The notes under the pieces: model-generated
Database searches by the model: none
Seen by the model: the letters and a program-made list of their open reading frames with translations, nothing else
Told to the model about the DNA's origin: nothing
Program-made: the position numbers and the translations under genes
In this document: piece by piece, positions 25,412-33,467 of the stretch
How positions within the stretch are numbered: position 1 is the first letter of the stretch
How the letters are laid out: each line of letters begins with the position of its first letter
DNA from: Thermus oshimai DSM 12092
Lineage (GTDB): Bacteria > Deinococcota > Deinococci > Deinococcales > Thermaceae
Length of the DNA: 64,000 nt
Direction of reading: 5' to 3'
NCBI RefSeq assembly: GCF_000373145.1
Contig: NZ_KB890619.1
Location: 63,857-127,856, forward strand

Positions 25412-26731
25412 ATGCGGCGCTACTTCGGCACCGACGGCGTGCGGGGGGAGGTGGGGAAGCCCCCCCTGACCCCGGAGTTCGTCCTGAGGCTCGGGCAGGC
25501 GGCGGGGGCCTACTTCCGGGCGCGGGAGAGGAGGCCCGTGGTCCTCCTGGCCAAGGACACCCGCGAGTCCTCGGACCTCCTCGAGGCCGCCCTGGCCGCG
25601 GGGCTTCTGGGCCAGGGGGTGCGGGTGGAGCACCTGGGCGTCCTCCCCACCCCCGGGGTGGCCCACCTCACCCGGGCCCTTTCCGCCACCGCCGGGGCGG
25701 TGATCTCCGCCAGCCACAACCCCTACCAGGACAACGGCATCAAGTTCTTCGGCCCCGACGGGGAAAAGCTCTCCGACGAGGCGGAGGAGGCCATCGAGGC
25801 CCTTTTGGAGGAGGCCCACCCCTTGAGGGGCGTGGGCACGGTGGGGGACTTCCGGGAGGCGGAACGGCTCTACCTGGACTTCCTCCTGGAGCACGCCCCG
25901 GACCTCTCTGGGCTAAAGATCGGCCTGGACCTCGCCCACGGGGCCACCTACCGCCTAGGCCCCAAGCTCTTCCAGCGGACGGGGGCCGAGGTCCTGGCCT
26001 TCTTCAACACCCCGGACGGGCGGAACATCAACCGGGCCTGCGGCTCCACCCACCCCGAGGCCTTGGCCCGCTTCGTGGTGGAGCTCGGCCTGGACCTGGG
26101 GGTGGCCTTTGACGGGGACGGGGACCGGGCGCTTTTTGTGGACCGGAAGGGGCGGCTTTTCCACGGGGACCACGCCCTCTACCTCCTGGCCAAGGCCCTA
26201 GGGGAGGAGGGGGTGGTGGGCACGGTGATGAGCAACATGGCCCTGGAGGTGCGCCTAAAGGAGGAGGGCATCGCCTTCCACCGGGCGGCGGTGGGGGACC
26301 GGTACGTGCTGGAGATGCTGAAGGAAAAGGGCCTCCACCTCGGGGGGGAGCCCTCGGGGCACGTGATCCTGAGGCGGCACCACACCACGGGGGACGGGCT
26401 CCTCACCGCCCTCTTCGTCCTAAAGGCCCTAAAGGCGCTTGGGGGGGACCTTGCCGACTGGTACGAGGCCCTCCCCCTCTACCCCCAGGTGCTGAAAAAC
26501 GTCCGGGTGGCGGACAAGGCCCGGGTCATGGCCCACCCCGCCCTGAGGGAGGCCATCGCCGAGGCGGAGCGGGCCCTTCAGGGCCTGGGGCGGGTGAACG
26601 TCCGCCCCTCGGGCACCGAGCCCCTGGTGCGGGTCATGGTGGAGGGGCCCGCAGGACTGGTGGAGGAGGTGGCGGAGGCCCTCGCGGGAAGGGTGGCGGA
26701 ACTCGCTAAGATGGTGGCCGATGGAGCCTGA
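25412..26731 (+). CDS. glmM: Phosphoglucosamine mutase
   Basis: A 439-residue enzyme that converts glucosamine-6-phosphate to glucosamine-1-phosphate for peptidoglycan. It begins with the family N-terminus MRRYFGTDGVRGEV. The phosphoserine is S101 in ISASHNPYQDNGIKFF, the metal loop is AFDGDGDRALF near residue 230, the sugar loop is GGEPSGHVI near 315, and the phosphate-binding C-terminal motif is RPSGTEPLVRVM. I chose ATG at 25412 because an in-frame GTG at 25403 lies in the promoter. It overlaps the NYN gene by 11 bp. Confidence 0.96.
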   Translation: MRRYFGTDGVRGEVGKPPLTPEFVLRLGQAAGAYFRARERRPVVLLAKDTRESSDLLEAALAAGLLGQGVRVEHLGVLPTPGVAHLTRALSATAGAVISASHNPYQDNGIKFFGPDGEKLSDEAEEAIEALLEEAHPLRGVGTVGDFREAERLYLDFLLEHAPDLSGLKIGLDLAHGATYRLGPKLFQRTGAEVLAFFNTPDGRNINRACGSTHPEALARFVVELGLDLGVAFDGDGDRALFVDRKGRLFHGDHALYLLAKALGEEGVVGTVMSNMALEVRLKEEGIAFHRAAVGDRYVLEMLKEKGLHLGGEPSGHVILRRHHTTGDGLLTALFVLKALKALGGDLADWYEALPLYPQVLKNVRVADKARVMAHPALREAIAEAERALQGLGRVNVRPSGTEPLVRVMVEGPAGLVEEVAEALAGRVAELAKMVADGA

Positions 26732-27257
26732 ACCCCTTGGCCACTACCGGGAGCAGCGGGTGGGGGTCTTCGTGGACACCCAGAACCTCTACCACTCCGC
26801 CCGGGACTACTACGAGCGCAACGTGAACTTTGAAAGCCTCCTCCGCTTTGCGGTGGGGGGGAGGCGGTTGGTGCGGGCCACGGCCTACGTGGTGGAGAAG
26901 GAGGGGGACACCTCCGCCTGGCCCTTCATCTACAAGCTCTCCACCATCGGCTACAAGGTGCGGCGCATGTACCTCACCCTGAAGGAAACGGGGGAGGGGG
27001 GAAGGCCCATCTACGAGGGCAACTGGGACATGGGCATCGCCGCGGACATGGTGCGCCTCATGCCCTACCTGGACGTGGTGGTCTTGGGCAGCGGGGACGG
27101 GGACTTCGTGGAGATCCTGGAGGTCCTCATGGAGCGGGGCATCCGGGTGGAGGTCATCGCCTTCCGGGAGACCACCGCCCAGAAGCTCATCGACGCGGTG
27201 GACCGCTTCACCCACCTCCCGGACATCCCCGAGGCCTTCATGGCCCCTAAGGGATGA
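26721..27257 (+). CDS. NYN-domain (LabA/DUF88) putative RNase
   Basis: A 178-residue NYN protein. Acidic residues of the PIN-like active site are visible: GVFVDTQNLYHSARDYY near the start, NWDMGIAADMVRL near 95 and VVVLGSGDGDFVEILEVL near 115-130. Relatives act as Mg2+-dependent RNases. It lies between glmM and queA with overlaps on both sides, suggesting co-transcription with a tRNA-modification gene. Confidence 0.88.
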   Translation: MEPEPLGHYREQRVGVFVDTQNLYHSARDYYERNVNFESLLRFAVGGRRLVRATAYVVEKEGDTSAWPFIYKLSTIGYKVRRMYLTLKETGEGGRPIYEGNWDMGIAADMVRLMPYLDVVVLGSGDGDFVEILEVLMERGIRVEVIAFRETTAQKLIDAVDRFTHLPDIPEAFMAPKG

Positions 27258-28288
27258 GCCTCGAGGCCTACGACTACCCCCTTCCCCCGGAGCTCATCGC
27301 CCAGGAGGGCGCGGAGCCCCGGGACATGGCCCGGATGATGGTGCTCTTCCGGGAAGGCCCTTTTAGGGCCGAGCACCGCCGGGTGCGGGACCTGCCCCTT
27401 TACCTCCGCCCGGGGGATGTCCTGGTCTTCAACGAGAGCAAGGTGATCCCGGCCCGCCTCCTGGCCCAGAAGCCCACGGGGGGCAGGGTGGAGGTCCTCC
27501 TGGTGCGGGAAAGGGCCCCGGGGCTATGGGAAGCCCTCCTGGGCCCGGCCCGGAAGGCCCCCCCCGGCACCCGGCTTCGGTTCCTTTCCCCTAGGGACCT
27601 CGCCCCCGTGGAGGGGCTCTTCGCAGAGGTGGTGGGGGTGGAAGGGGATGGGGTCCGCCTCCTCCGCTTCCAAGGGGACCTCCAGGCCCACCTGGAGGAG
27701 GTGGGGGAGGTGCCCCTTCCCCCCTACATCAAGGCCAAGGTCCCCCTGGAGCGCTACCAGACGGTCTACGCCAAGCGCCCGGGCTCCGTGGCCGCCCCCA
27801 CCGCGGGCCTCCACTTCACCCCCGGGCTTTTGGAAAGGCTAAAGGGGATGGGGGTGGAGCTCCACTTCCTCACCCTGCACGTGGGCCCCGGCACCTTCCG
27901 CCCGGTGAAGGGGGACCCCGAGCGCCACGAGATGCACGCCGAGCCCTACGAGATCCCCGAGGCCACCGCGGAGGCCATCCACCGGGCCAAGCGGGAGGGG
28001 CGGCGGGTGGTGGCGGTGGGCACCACCGTGGTGCGGGCCCTGGAGAGCGCCTGGCGGGAGGGGGAGGGGGTGGTGCCGGGGGCAGGGGAGACGAGGCTGT
28101 TCATCCGCCCCCCCTACGCCTTCAAGGCCATCGACGCCCTCTTCACCAACTTCCACCTGCCCCGCTCCACCCTCCTCATGCTGGTGGCGGCCTTCCTGGG
28201 CCACGAAAGGACCATGGCCGCCTACCGGCTGGCGGTGGCGGAGCGGTACCGCTTTTACTCCTTGGGGGACGCCATGCTCATCCTGTAG
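27254..28288 (+). CDS. queA: S-adenosylmethionine:tRNA ribosyltransferase-isomerase (queuosine)
   Basis: A 344-residue QueA, which transfers the ribosyl part of SAM to preQ1 in tRNA to give epoxyqueuosine. Family stretches are YDYPLPPELIAQEG at the start, GDVLVFNESKVIPARLLAQK near 55, TAGLHFTPGLLERL near 185, LHVGPGTFRPVKGD near 205 and the C-terminal FHLPRSTLLMLVAAF. The ATG overlaps the NYN stop by 4 bp. It converges on the next gene with a 34-bp overlap. No other queuosine genes are in the window. Confidence 0.95.
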   Translation: MSLEAYDYPLPPELIAQEGAEPRDMARMMVLFREGPFRAEHRRVRDLPLYLRPGDVLVFNESKVIPARLLAQKPTGGRVEVLLVRERAPGLWEALLGPARKAPPGTRLRFLSPRDLAPVEGLFAEVVGVEGDGVRLLRFQGDLQAHLEEVGEVPLPPYIKAKVPLERYQTVYAKRPGSVAAPTAGLHFTPGLLERLKGMGVELHFLTLHVGPGTFRPVKGDPERHEMHAEPYEIPEATAEAIHRAKREGRRVVAVGTTVVRALESAWREGEGVVPGAGETRLFIRPPYAFKAIDALFTNFHLPRSTLLMLVAAFLGHERTMAAYRLAVAERYRFYSLGDAMLIL

Positions 28289-29520
28289 AGGGCGAAGGCC
28301 AGCTCCTCTATCCGTTCCCTCAGGTAGAGGGGCCCAAGCCAGGCCTCCGGGATGGCCTCCCGTCCGTAGTAGGCCCCGGCCAGCTGGCCGTAGACCGCCC
28401 CCACGGTGTCCGCGTCCCCCCCTAGGTTCACCGCGAGGCGCATGCCCTCGGCGAAGCTTCCTGTGTGGGCGAAGGCGTGGAGGGCGGCCTCGAGGGTTCT
28501 TGGGGCGTACCCCTCGGCCTTGGCCCGCCGCCAGAAGCTCCCCCCCACCACCTCGGCCACATCGGGGTGGAGGGGCTGGTCCCGGAAAGGCTCCAGGGCC
28601 AGGAGCTCCGCCTTGGGCCGGCCCAGGAGGGCCTCCTTTAGGAGCCAGGCCAGGACCTCCGTGCTCTCCAGGGCGGCCCGGGCCCCGTGGGTGGTGCGGG
28701 CGGAAAGCCGGGCGTACGCTAAAAGCCCTGGGCTCCTGGCGTAGGCCAGGGCCACGGGGGCCAGGCGCATGAGGCTTCCGTTCCCCGCAGAGCCCTCCTC
28801 CTCGGGCCCCGAGAAGGGGTCCCCGGTCCTTAGGAAGCGCTCCAGGGCCCGCCGGGTGGTGTTCCCGATGTCAAAGCAGTGCCCCTTGGGGCTGTAGCGC
28901 CCTTCCCGGTACCAGAGGAGGTAGCGGCGCATCTGGTCCAGGGGGTCAAACCCCTTTTCCACCAGGCTTTCCGCCAGGCACAGGGCCATGGCGGTGTCGT
29001 CCGTCCACTCCCCGGGGCCTAAGCGGTGGGGGCCGCCCCCCTTCATCTCCGTCACCGGGGGAAAGCTCCCCTGGGGCATGAACTCCACCTGGGCCCCCAG
29101 GGCATCCCCCACGGCCAGGCCCAAAAGGGCCCCCAGGTACCGGTCCCGTTCCCGCCTCCTCTCCTCCAGGAAGGCCAAGGCGGCCTCTTTGGGAAGGAGC
29201 CTCGGGGCCCTTTCCGGGGCGAACCAGGCGAGGAGGGGCTCGAGGTCCTCCCCTCGGTGCCCTTCCCCGGCCAGGACCACCTTGTGGTCCCCGTCGGCCA
29301 AGGAGAGGAGGCCCACCACCTCCCCCTCCGCCTCGCCCAGGGGGTGGGGCGGGCCCAGGAGGACCGCGTCCACCTCCTCCCCGTCCGCGGGGTTCAAGAG
29401 CCCCGGAAGGAGGCCGTAGTTCACCGGGGCAGGCCGGTCCTCCCCTAGGGGAACGAGCCTTCCCCCCTGCCAGGCGTGGCGCAGGGGGCTGCCCTTGGTC
29501 CATTCCACGATCATCCGCAT
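28255..29520 (-). CDS. Inorganic-pyrophosphatase-like domain fused to ADP-ribosylglycohydrolase (DraG family)
   Basis: A 421-residue two-domain protein. Residues 1-95 resemble a family I inorganic pyrophosphatase: E6, R29, VNYGLLPG at 33-40 with Y35, DGEEVDA at 46-52 (the family motif with one Asp changed to Glu) and LADGDHKVV at 75-82 with D76, D78 and K80. Residues 125-421 are an ADP-ribosylglycohydrolase: ALLGLAVGDALGAQ, EWTDDTAMAL at 171-180 and NLGGDADTVGAVYGQLAGAYYG near the C-terminus, supplying the two-Mg2+ site. It would remove ADP-ribose from a protein or metabolite. The start at 29520 has AAGGAG 6 nt upstream. It lies 10 bp after mgtE. Confidence 0.8.
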   Translation of the reverse strand: MRMIVEWTKGSPLRHAWQGGRLVPLGEDRPAPVNYGLLPGLLNPADGEEVDAVLLGPPHPLGEAEGEVVGLLSLADGDHKVVLAGEGHRGEDLEPLLAWFAPERAPRLLPKEAALAFLEERRRERDRYLGALLGLAVGDALGAQVEFMPQGSFPPVTEMKGGGPHRLGPGEWTDDTAMALCLAESLVEKGFDPLDQMRRYLLWYREGRYSPKGHCFDIGNTTRRALERFLRTGDPFSGPEEEGSAGNGSLMRLAPVALAYARSPGLLAYARLSARTTHGARAALESTEVLAWLLKEALLGRPKAELLALEPFRDQPLHPDVAEVVGGSFWRRAKAEGYAPRTLEAALHAFAHTGSFAEGMRLAVNLGGDADTVGAVYGQLAGAYYGREAIPEAWLGPLYLRERIEELAFALYRMSMASPKE

Positions 29521-29530
29521 ACCCATCTCC

Positions 29531-30877
29531 TTAGAGGTGGAGGAGGACCCGGGCCACCGTCAGGTAGATGAGGAGGCCCATCACGTCGGAAAGGGTGGCG
29601 ATGAGGGGGTTGGAGACCAAAGCGGGGTCCACCCCAAGCCGCCTAAGGGCCATGGGGAGCATGGACCCCACCAGGTTGGCGAAGAGGACCAGGAGGAAGA
29701 GGGCCACCCCCACCACGGGGAGGAGGGCGGGGTGGCCGTCCCAGGCCACCTTGAGGAGGAGGAGGAGGGCCAGGGTGAGGCCCAGGAGGCTTCCCACCAG
29801 GGCTTCCTTGAAGAGGACCCGCCGCCAGTCCCTAAGGTCCAGGTCCCGGGTGGCCAGGGCGCGGATGATGAGGGTGGCGGACTGGTTGCCCGTGTTCCCC
29901 CCCGTGCCCAGGAGCACGGGCACGTAGAAGGCCAGGGCGGTGACCGCCTCCAGGACGCTTTCAAACCCCTGGAGGATGGAGCTGGTGAGCATGCCGGTGA
30001 GGATGAGGATCACCAGCCAGCGCACCCGGGCCAGCCAAAGCTGAAGGGCGGAGGCCTGGCTGTAGACCAGGTCCGGCACGTCCACCGCGGCCAGCTTGTG
30101 GATGTCCTCCGTGGCTTCCTCCTCCAGCACGTCCACCACGTCGTCAATGGTGACGATGCCCACCAGCCTCCCCTCCTCGTCCACCACGGGCAAGACGGTG
30201 AAGTCGTAGTCCGCCATGAGGCGGGCCACCTCCTCCTGGTCCGTGTCCGTGCGGACGAAGATCACCTCCGGGTTCATGATCTCCTTCACCCGGGTCCTGG
30301 GGTCGGCCACGATGAGGTCCCTCAAGGAGAGCACCCCGATGAGCCGCCCTTCCTCGTCCACCACGTAGAGGTAGTAGATGGTCTCCGCGTCGGGGGCGGC
30401 CCTCCTCAGGAAGCGCAGGACCTCCTCCACGGTCATGGAGGACTTAAGGGCGATGTACTCCGGGGTCATGAGGCCGCCCGCCTCGTCCTCCTCGTACTGG
30501 GTGAGCTCCTCCACCTCCGCCCGGGTTTCCGGATCCAACGCGGCCTTCAGGCGCTGGGCTAAGGCGGGGTCTTCCTCCTCCACCGCCTGGAAGGCGTCCG
30601 CCAGGTCGTCTAGGGAGAGCTCCTCCAGGATCTCCCGCACCCGCCAGGGGGGGAGGGTTTTCAGGTACTCCGCCTGGGCCTCGGGGGGAAGGTGGGAGAA
30701 GAGCTCCGCCGCCTTTTCCTTGGGGAGCAGGGTGAGGAGGACGTAGCGGTGCTCCCCCTTAAGCTCGTCCCAGACCTCCAGGAGGGCCTGGGGGTGGGTG
30801 TTTTCCAGGATGCTTTTCAGCTTTAAGGTGTCGCCCTCTTCCAGGGCCTGGACCAAGGGGTTCAGGACGGTTTCCAA
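29531..30877 (-). CDS. mgtE: Magnesium channel/transporter MgtE
   Basis: A 448-residue MgtE, nearly the length of the structurally known T. thermophilus channel. Residues 1-130 are the N domain, 131-250 two CBS domains (GGLMTPEYIALKSSMTVEEVL and IMNPEVIFVRTDTDQEEVA), then a plug helix and five membrane helices, ending with a conserved pore region (VLLGTGGNTGNQSATLIIRA) and SDVMGLLIYL. High internal Mg2+ closes the channel through the acidic N and CBS domains. The start is TTG at 30877, after AGGAGG. A structured leader precedes it (see 30879-30918). Confidence 0.97.
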   Translation of the reverse strand: METVLNPLVQALEEGDTLKLKSILENTHPQALLEVWDELKGEHRYVLLTLLPKEKAAELFSHLPPEAQAEYLKTLPPWRVREILEELSLDDLADAFQAVEEEDPALAQRLKAALDPETRAEVEELTQYEEDEAGGLMTPEYIALKSSMTVEEVLRFLRRAAPDAETIYYLYVVDEEGRLIGVLSLRDLIVADPRTRVKEIMNPEVIFVRTDTDQEEVARLMADYDFTVLPVVDEEGRLVGIVTIDDVVDVLEEEATEDIHKLAAVDVPDLVYSQASALQLWLARVRWLVILILTGMLTSSILQGFESVLEAVTALAFYVPVLLGTGGNTGNQSATLIIRALATRDLDLRDWRRVLFKEALVGSLLGLTLALLLLLKVAWDGHPALLPVVGVALFLLVLFANLVGSMLPMALRRLGVDPALVSNPLIATLSDVMGLLIYLTVARVLLHL

Positions 30878-30878
30878 A

Positions 30879-30918
30879 GGCGGCCTCCTTTCTGCCCGAA
30901 GGCCGCCCTTGGGCGGCC
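30879..30918 (-). promoter_or_regulatory. Mutually exclusive hairpins in the mgtE leader (candidate translational switch)
   Basis: On the mRNA, three arms follow each other: A = GGCCGCCC (30911-30918), B = GGGCGGCC (30901-30908) and C = GGCCGCC (30879-30885). B can pair with A as a tight hairpin, or with C. C contains the last two bases of the ribosome site AGGAGG, so the B-C pairing would hide it. CTGCCC and GGGCAG further out can form an extra helix. No known Mg2+ riboswitch class was recognised. Confidence 0.45.
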
Positions 30919-30965
30919 CTCAGGGCCTGGGACTCGAGGGCAGTCGTTCGCCCATAACCTTTTCC

Positions 30966-30994
30966 AGCCTAGGAAGCCCCCGGGGCCCTGTCAA
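30966..30994 (-). promoter_or_regulatory. mgtE: mgtE promoter
   Basis: Consensus -35 TTGACA (30989-30994 on the minus strand) and -10 TAGGCT (30966-30971) with a 17-nt spacer, giving a leader of about 80 nt. An AT-rich stretch (30995-31027) between this and the ffh promoter could serve as an UP element for both. Confidence 0.65.
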
Positions 30995-31027
30995 CCGCGC
31001 CCGCTAGAAATATCAGAAAAATTGAGG

Positions 31028-31057
31028 TTGACACGCTAAGGGGGGCTGGCCTATCCT
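31028..31057 (+). promoter_or_regulatory. ffh: ffh operon promoter
   Basis: Consensus -35 TTGACA (31028-31033) and -10 TATCCT (31052-31057), 18 nt apart, 37 nt before the ffh ATG. Confidence 0.7.
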
Positions 31058-31094
31058 GGAGCGCGGTCCCGGGTGTGGGGCCAAGGGGTAGCGC

Positions 31095-32390
31095 ATGTTT
31101 GAGCGGTTGGCGGCCAGACTCCAGGAGGCCATAGACCGGCTGAGGGGCCGGGGCCGGATCACCGAGGAGGACCTGAAGGACACCCTGCGGGAGATCCGCC
31201 GGGCCCTCATTGACGCGGACGTGAACCTGGAGGTGGCCCGCACCTTCATAGAGGAGGTGCGGCAACGGGCCCTGGGCCAGAAGGTCCTGGAGAGCCTCAC
31301 CCCTGCGGAGATCGTCCTGGCCACGGTGTACGAGGCCCTGAAGGAGGCCTTGGGGGGCGAGGTCCGCCAGCCCACCCTCAAGGAGAGGAACCTCTGGTTC
31401 CTGGTGGGCCTCCAGGGCTCGGGCAAGACCACCACCGCCGCCAAGCTGGCCCTCCACTACCGCTCCAAGGGCCGCCGCCCCCTCCTGGTGGCCGCGGACA
31501 CCCAGCGCCCCGCGGCCCGGGCCCAGCTTAGGATCCTGGGGGAGAAGATCGGGGTGCCCGTCCTGGAGGTGCGGGATGGGGAGAGCCCGGAGTCCATCCG
31601 CCGCCGGGTGGAGGAGGCCGCGCGCCGGGAGGTGCGGGACCTCATCCTGGTGGACACCGCGGGCCGCCTGCAGATCGACGAGCCCCTCATGGAGGAGCTG
31701 GCCCAGCTCAGGGCCGTCATGAACCCCGACGAGGTCCTCCTGGTCCTGGACGCCATGACCGGCCAGGAGGCCCTGGGGGTGGCCCGGGCCTTTGACGAGC
31801 GGATTGGGGTCACGGGCCTCATCCTCACCAAGCTGGACGGGGACGCCCGGGGTGGGGCCGCGCTTTCCGCCCGGCACGTCACGGGCAAGCCCATCTACTT
31901 CGCTGGGGTTTCGGAGAAGCCGGAGGGCCTCGAGCCCTTCTACCCCGACCGCCTGGCGAGCCGCATCCTGGGCATGGGGGACGTGGCCACCCTGGCGGAG
32001 AAGGTGCGGGCCGCAGGGCTTGAGGCCGAGGCCCCCAAGGCGGCCAAGGAGATCACCCTGGAGGACTTCCTCAAGCAGATGCAGGGCCTAAAGCGCCTGG
32101 GCTCCTTCTCCGAGATCCTCTCCATGCTCCCCGGGGCGAACCGCTTAGGGGGGCTCCAGGTGGACGATAAGGCCCTGAAGCGCCTCGAGGCCATCGTCCT
32201 CTCCATGACCCCCGAGGAGCGCAAGGACCCCAGGATCCTCAACGCCTCCCGCCGCCGCCGCATCGCCAAGGGGAGCGGCACCACCGTTCAGGAGATCAAC
32301 CGGCTCATCAAGGCCTTTGAGGACACCAAGGCCCTAATGAAGTCCCTGGAGAAGCGCAAAGGCCGGGGATTCATGGGAATACGGAGGTAA
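31095..32390 (+). CDS. ffh: Signal recognition particle GTPase Ffh (SRP54)
   Basis: A 431-residue Ffh. The N domain begins MFERLAARLQEAIDRLRG. The G domain has GLQGSGKTTTAAKLA near residue 105, DTQRPAARAQLR near 135, DTAGR near 190 and TKLDGDARGG near 248. The M domain follows from about residue 300 (DFLKQMQGLKRLGSFSEILSMLPG and SRRRRIAKGSGTTVQEINRLIKAFE), which binds 4.5S RNA and signal peptides. It works with FtsY at the membrane. It heads a cluster with ribosomal and tRNA-modification genes; rpsP follows 3 bp after the stop. Confidence 0.98.
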   Translation: MFERLAARLQEAIDRLRGRGRITEEDLKDTLREIRRALIDADVNLEVARTFIEEVRQRALGQKVLESLTPAEIVLATVYEALKEALGGEVRQPTLKERNLWFLVGLQGSGKTTTAAKLALHYRSKGRRPLLVAADTQRPAARAQLRILGEKIGVPVLEVRDGESPESIRRRVEEAARREVRDLILVDTAGRLQIDEPLMEELAQLRAVMNPDEVLLVLDAMTGQEALGVARAFDERIGVTGLILTKLDGDARGGAALSARHVTGKPIYFAGVSEKPEGLEPFYPDRLASRILGMGDVATLAEKVRAAGLEAEAPKAAKEITLEDFLKQMQGLKRLGSFSEILSMLPGANRLGGLQVDDKALKRLEAIVLSMTPEERKDPRILNASRRRRIAKGSGTTVQEINRLIKAFEDTKALMKSLEKRKGRGFMGIRR

Positions 32391-32393
32391 CGC

Positions 32394-32648
32394 ATGGTCA
32401 AGATCCGCCTTTCTCGGTTCGGCTCCAAGCACAACCCCCATTACCGCATCGTGGTGACGGATGCCCGCAACAAGCGGGACGGGGCGTACCTGGAGAAGAT
32501 CGGCTACTACGACCCCCGCAAGACCACCCCCGAGTGGCTCAAGGTGGACGTGGAGCGGGCCCGCTACTGGCTCTCCGTGGGGGCCCAGCCCACGGACACC
32601 GCCCGCCGCCTCCTGCGCCAGGCGGGGGTGTTCCGCAAGGAAGCCTGA
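32394..32648 (+). CDS. rpsP: 30S ribosomal protein S16
   Basis: An 84-residue S16 that begins with the universal pattern [20 protein letters not shown] and continues [15 protein letters not shown]. It helps assemble the 5' domain of 16S rRNA. AGGTAACGC lies just before the ATG. A terminator hairpin directly after the gene should limit transcription into khpA-rimM-trmD. Confidence 0.97.
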   Translation: MVKIRLSRFGSKHNPHYRIVVTDARNKRDGAYLEKIGYYDPRKTTPEWLKVDVERARYWLSVGAQPTDTARRLLRQAGVFRKEA

Positions 32649-32661
32649 GGCCTCTTGTGGG

Positions 32662-32691
32662 GAAGGGGGGCCAGGCGGCCCCTCTTCTTTT
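32662..32691 (+). terminator. Intrinsic terminator between rpsP and khpA
   Basis: GAAGGGGGGCC (32662-32672), loop AGGC, GGCCCCTCTTC (32677-32687), then TTTT. The 11-bp stem has a single G-T wobble. It is a good Rho-independent terminator inside a ribosomal cluster. Confidence 0.75.
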
Positions 32692-32692
32692 G

Positions 32693-32698
32693 TAGGAT
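32693..32698 (+). promoter_or_regulatory. -10 box of leaderless khpA
   Basis: TAGGAT just after the terminator, 7 nt before the ATG at 32706. Confidence 0.45.
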
Positions 32699-32705
32699 GG
32701 GAAGG

Positions 32706-32924
32706 ATGAAGGACCTGGTGGAGTACCTGGCGCGGAGCGTGGTGGACCACCCCGAACGGGTGCGGGTGGTGGAGCGGCGCACCCCGGAGGGGCCGGTCTA
32801 CGTGGTGGAGGTGGACCCCGAGGACAAGGGCCGCCTCATCGGCAAGGGGGGGCGGGTTATAGAGTCCATCCGCACCCTGGTGCGGGCCTACGCCAAGCGC
32901 AAGGTGGGCGTGGAGGTGCGCTAA
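32706..32924 (+). CDS. khpA: KhpA-type KH-domain RNA-binding protein
   Basis: A 72-residue single KH domain (MKDLVEYLARSVVDHPERV, then the GxxG loop in LIGKGGRVIESIRTLV). It is the small KH protein always found between rpsP and rimM, and it binds RNA with partner KhpB. I chose ATG at 32706, which lies 7 nt after TAGGAT; the ATG at 32697 falls within that box. Confidence 0.9.
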   Translation: MKDLVEYLARSVVDHPERVRVVERRTPEGPVYVVEVDPEDKGRLIGKGGRVIESIRTLVRAYAKRKVGVEVR

Positions 32925-32934
32925 GGAGGGAAGG

Positions 32935-33423
32935 ATGCGCCTGGTGGAGATCGGCCGTTTCGGGGCCCCCTACGCCCTAAAGGGCGGGCTTCGCTTCCGG
33001 GGGGAGCCCGTGGTGCTCCACCTGGAGCGGGTCTACGTGGAGGGGCACGGGTTTCGGGCGGTGGAGGACCTTTACCGGGTGGGGGAGGACCTCATCCTCC
33101 ACCTGGCGGGGGTTTCCACCCGGGAGCTGGCCGAGGCCCTGGTGGGCCTCCGGGTCTACGCGGAGGTGGAGGACCTCCCCCCCTTGGAGGAGGGCCAGTA
33201 CTACTACTTCGCCCTGGTGGGCCTTCCCGTCTACGTGGGGGAGGAGCAGGTGGGGGAGGTGGCGGACATCCTGGACGCGGGGGCCCAGGACGTGCTGGTG
33301 ATCCGCGGAATCGGGGAGCGGCTTCGGGACCAAAGGGAGCGCCTCGTCCCCCTCCAGGCCCCCTACGTCACGGTGGAGGAGGGCCGGATCCTGGTGGAGC
33401 CCATCCCCGGCCTCTTTGACTAA
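32935..33423 (+). CDS. rimM: 16S rRNA processing/ribosome maturation factor RimM
   Basis: A 162-residue RimM that helps 30S maturation around S19. The N-terminal beta-barrel begins [18 protein letters not shown]. The C-terminal PRC-like barrel has [35 protein letters not shown], ending with [10 protein letters not shown]. The ribosome site AAGGAGGGAAGG precedes the ATG. Confidence 0.95.
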   Translation: MRLVEIGRFGAPYALKGGLRFRGEPVVLHLERVYVEGHGFRAVEDLYRVGEDLILHLAGVSTRELAEALVGLRVYAEVEDLPPLEEGQYYYFALVGLPVYVGEEQVGEVADILDAGAQDVLVIRGIGERLRDQRERLVPLQAPYVTVEEGRILVEPIPGLFD

Positions 33424-33426
33424 GCG

Positions 33427-33464
33427 CCCCGCCGAAGCTGGCGGGGGCCCCTGAAAGGGGTTTT
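33427..33464 (+). promoter_or_regulatory. Double hairpin overlapping the trmD ribosome site
   Basis: First stem CCCCGCC (33427-33433)/GGCGGGG (33440-33446); second stem CCCC (33448-33451)/GGGG (33457-33460) followed by TTTT. The only Shine-Dalgarno-like sequence for trmD, AAAGGGG, is in the second stem, so translation should be damped. The T-run could also cause partial termination. Confidence 0.5.
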
Positions 33465-33467
33465 GCG

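Noticed and set aside
30878..31027. M-box (ykoK) magnesium riboswitch before mgtE
   Set aside because: The leader is only about 80 nt and lacks the conserved M-box core, so I report only the alternative hairpins.
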